From: Acetobacter estunensis
Lineage (GTDB): Bacteria; Pseudomonadota; Alphaproteobacteria; Acetobacterales; Acetobacteraceae
Length of the DNA stretch: 64,000 nt
NCBI RefSeq assembly: GCF_011516945.1
Contig: NZ_WOTH01000007.1
Coordinates: 53,595-117,594 of the forward strand
Direction: 5' to 3'
In this document: piece by piece, positions 63,866 through 64,000 of the stretch
Layout: each line of letters begins with the position of its first letter
How positions within the stretch are numbered: the first letter of the stretch is position 1
The notes under the pieces: model-generated
What the model saw: only the letters and a program-made list of their open reading frames with translations
What the model was told of the DNA's origin: nothing
Database searches by the model: none
Translations under genes and position numbers: made by a program

Positions 63866-64000
63866 ATGAGCGAGTCGTCAGCGACGTGCCCCACACGCGG
63901 CCGTTTTCCTGAGCTGGACCGGGTTGGCCTGCCTGTTGATCTGAGGAACCTGTCGATTGACCAGCTCAGGCAGGTGGCGGACGAGTTGCGGTCGGAGACG
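63866..64000 (+). CDS. dxs: 1-deoxy-D-xylulose-5-phosphate synthase, N-terminal fragment
   Basis: The first 45 codons are present and the window ends inside the gene. The reading frame gives FPELDRVGLPVDLRNLSIDQ then LRQVADELRSE, the standard start of DXS (LLDRI..PxDLRxL..xQLxxLAxELR). DXS makes the first intermediate of the MEP isoprenoid route. Coupling to ispA places both in one operon. The catalytic parts are outside the window. Confidence 0.85.
   Translation, partial: MSESSATCPTRGRFPELDRVGLPVDLRNLSIDQLRQVADELRSET

Noticed and set aside
62199..63896. 565-codon minus-strand ORF opposite tusA, xseB and ispA
   Set aside because: It crosses three unmistakable plus-strand genes and shows no domain.

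Overview
The window looks like chromosomal core genome of an acetic acid bacterium (Acetobacteraceae, Alphaproteobacteria) with roughly 60% GC. The evidence is a 5-aminolevulinate synthase (HemA, the alphaproteobacterial C4 route to heme), a metal site in HemB built on Asp instead of Cys, leucyl/arginyl-tRNA-protein transferase Bpt, an NAD-type isocitrate dehydrogenase, a SUF Fe-S operon led by an Rrf2 regulator, and an alphaproteobacterial tRNA-Arg(CCU) broken by a group I intron. Genus assignment (Asaia/Gluconobacter/Kozakia-like) is inference. I see no insertion sequence, prophage, CRISPR array, plasmid origin or rRNA.

Layout. 1-568: a nonsense-interrupted alpha/beta-hydrolase gene running off the left edge. 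772-5594 (minus): an exported protein, purH, then accC-accB-aroQ. 5756-10078: rlpA, convergent yihY, a fold-III ornithine decarboxylase with a long leader, moaB and a DJ-1/PfpI protein. 10121-15382 (minus): a response regulator/histidine kinase pair followed by two exported proteins, then bpt and hemB. 15626-17818: a large exported protein of unknown function. 18060-24139 (plus): pheS-pheT, hisZ, purA. 24224-26696: a compact three-gene operon encoding a pseudokinase and two small membrane proteins, with its Shine-Dalgarno sequence inside a perfect hairpin. 26701-32949 (minus): Tim44-like protein, pmbA, M16 peptidase, thrC and an exported beta-propeller-like protein. 33023-35168: an Hsp70-like ATPase beside a degenerate EAL protein. 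35359-39805: isocitrate dehydrogenase, aminopeptidase P and a periplasmic GH144-type hydrolase. 40099-40638: a cold-shock gene and two tiny convergent genes (50-aa lipoprotein, 34-aa membrane peptide). 40926-42986: hemA and a Tat-type lipoprotein. 43136-47445: a transketolase-like pseudoenzyme, gap and pgk. 47792-48098: the intron-containing tRNA-Arg. 48281-53147: a His/Pro/Ala-rich exported protein, a DUF445 protein and a divergent PEP carboxylase. 53305-59941: the complete sufR-like/sufBCDSUTA operon. 59946-62155 (minus): dinB and a ROK sugar kinase. 62292-64000: tusA, then xseB-ispA-dxs (isoprenoid precursor genes), with dxs cut by the right edge.

Functionally the region joins central carbon metabolism (gap, pgk, PEP carboxylase, isocitrate dehydrogenase, sugar kinase), fatty-acid synthesis entry (accBC), heme (hemA, hemB), isoprenoids (ispA, dxs), purines (purH, purA), Fe-S assembly and envelope functions. 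The most unusual elements are the self-splicing-type intron in an essential tRNA, several complete ORFs that have lost catalytic residues (protein kinase, transketolase, EAL, and possibly PEP carboxylase), the pseudokinase operon with its sequestered ribosome-binding site, and two genes too short for normal gene finding.
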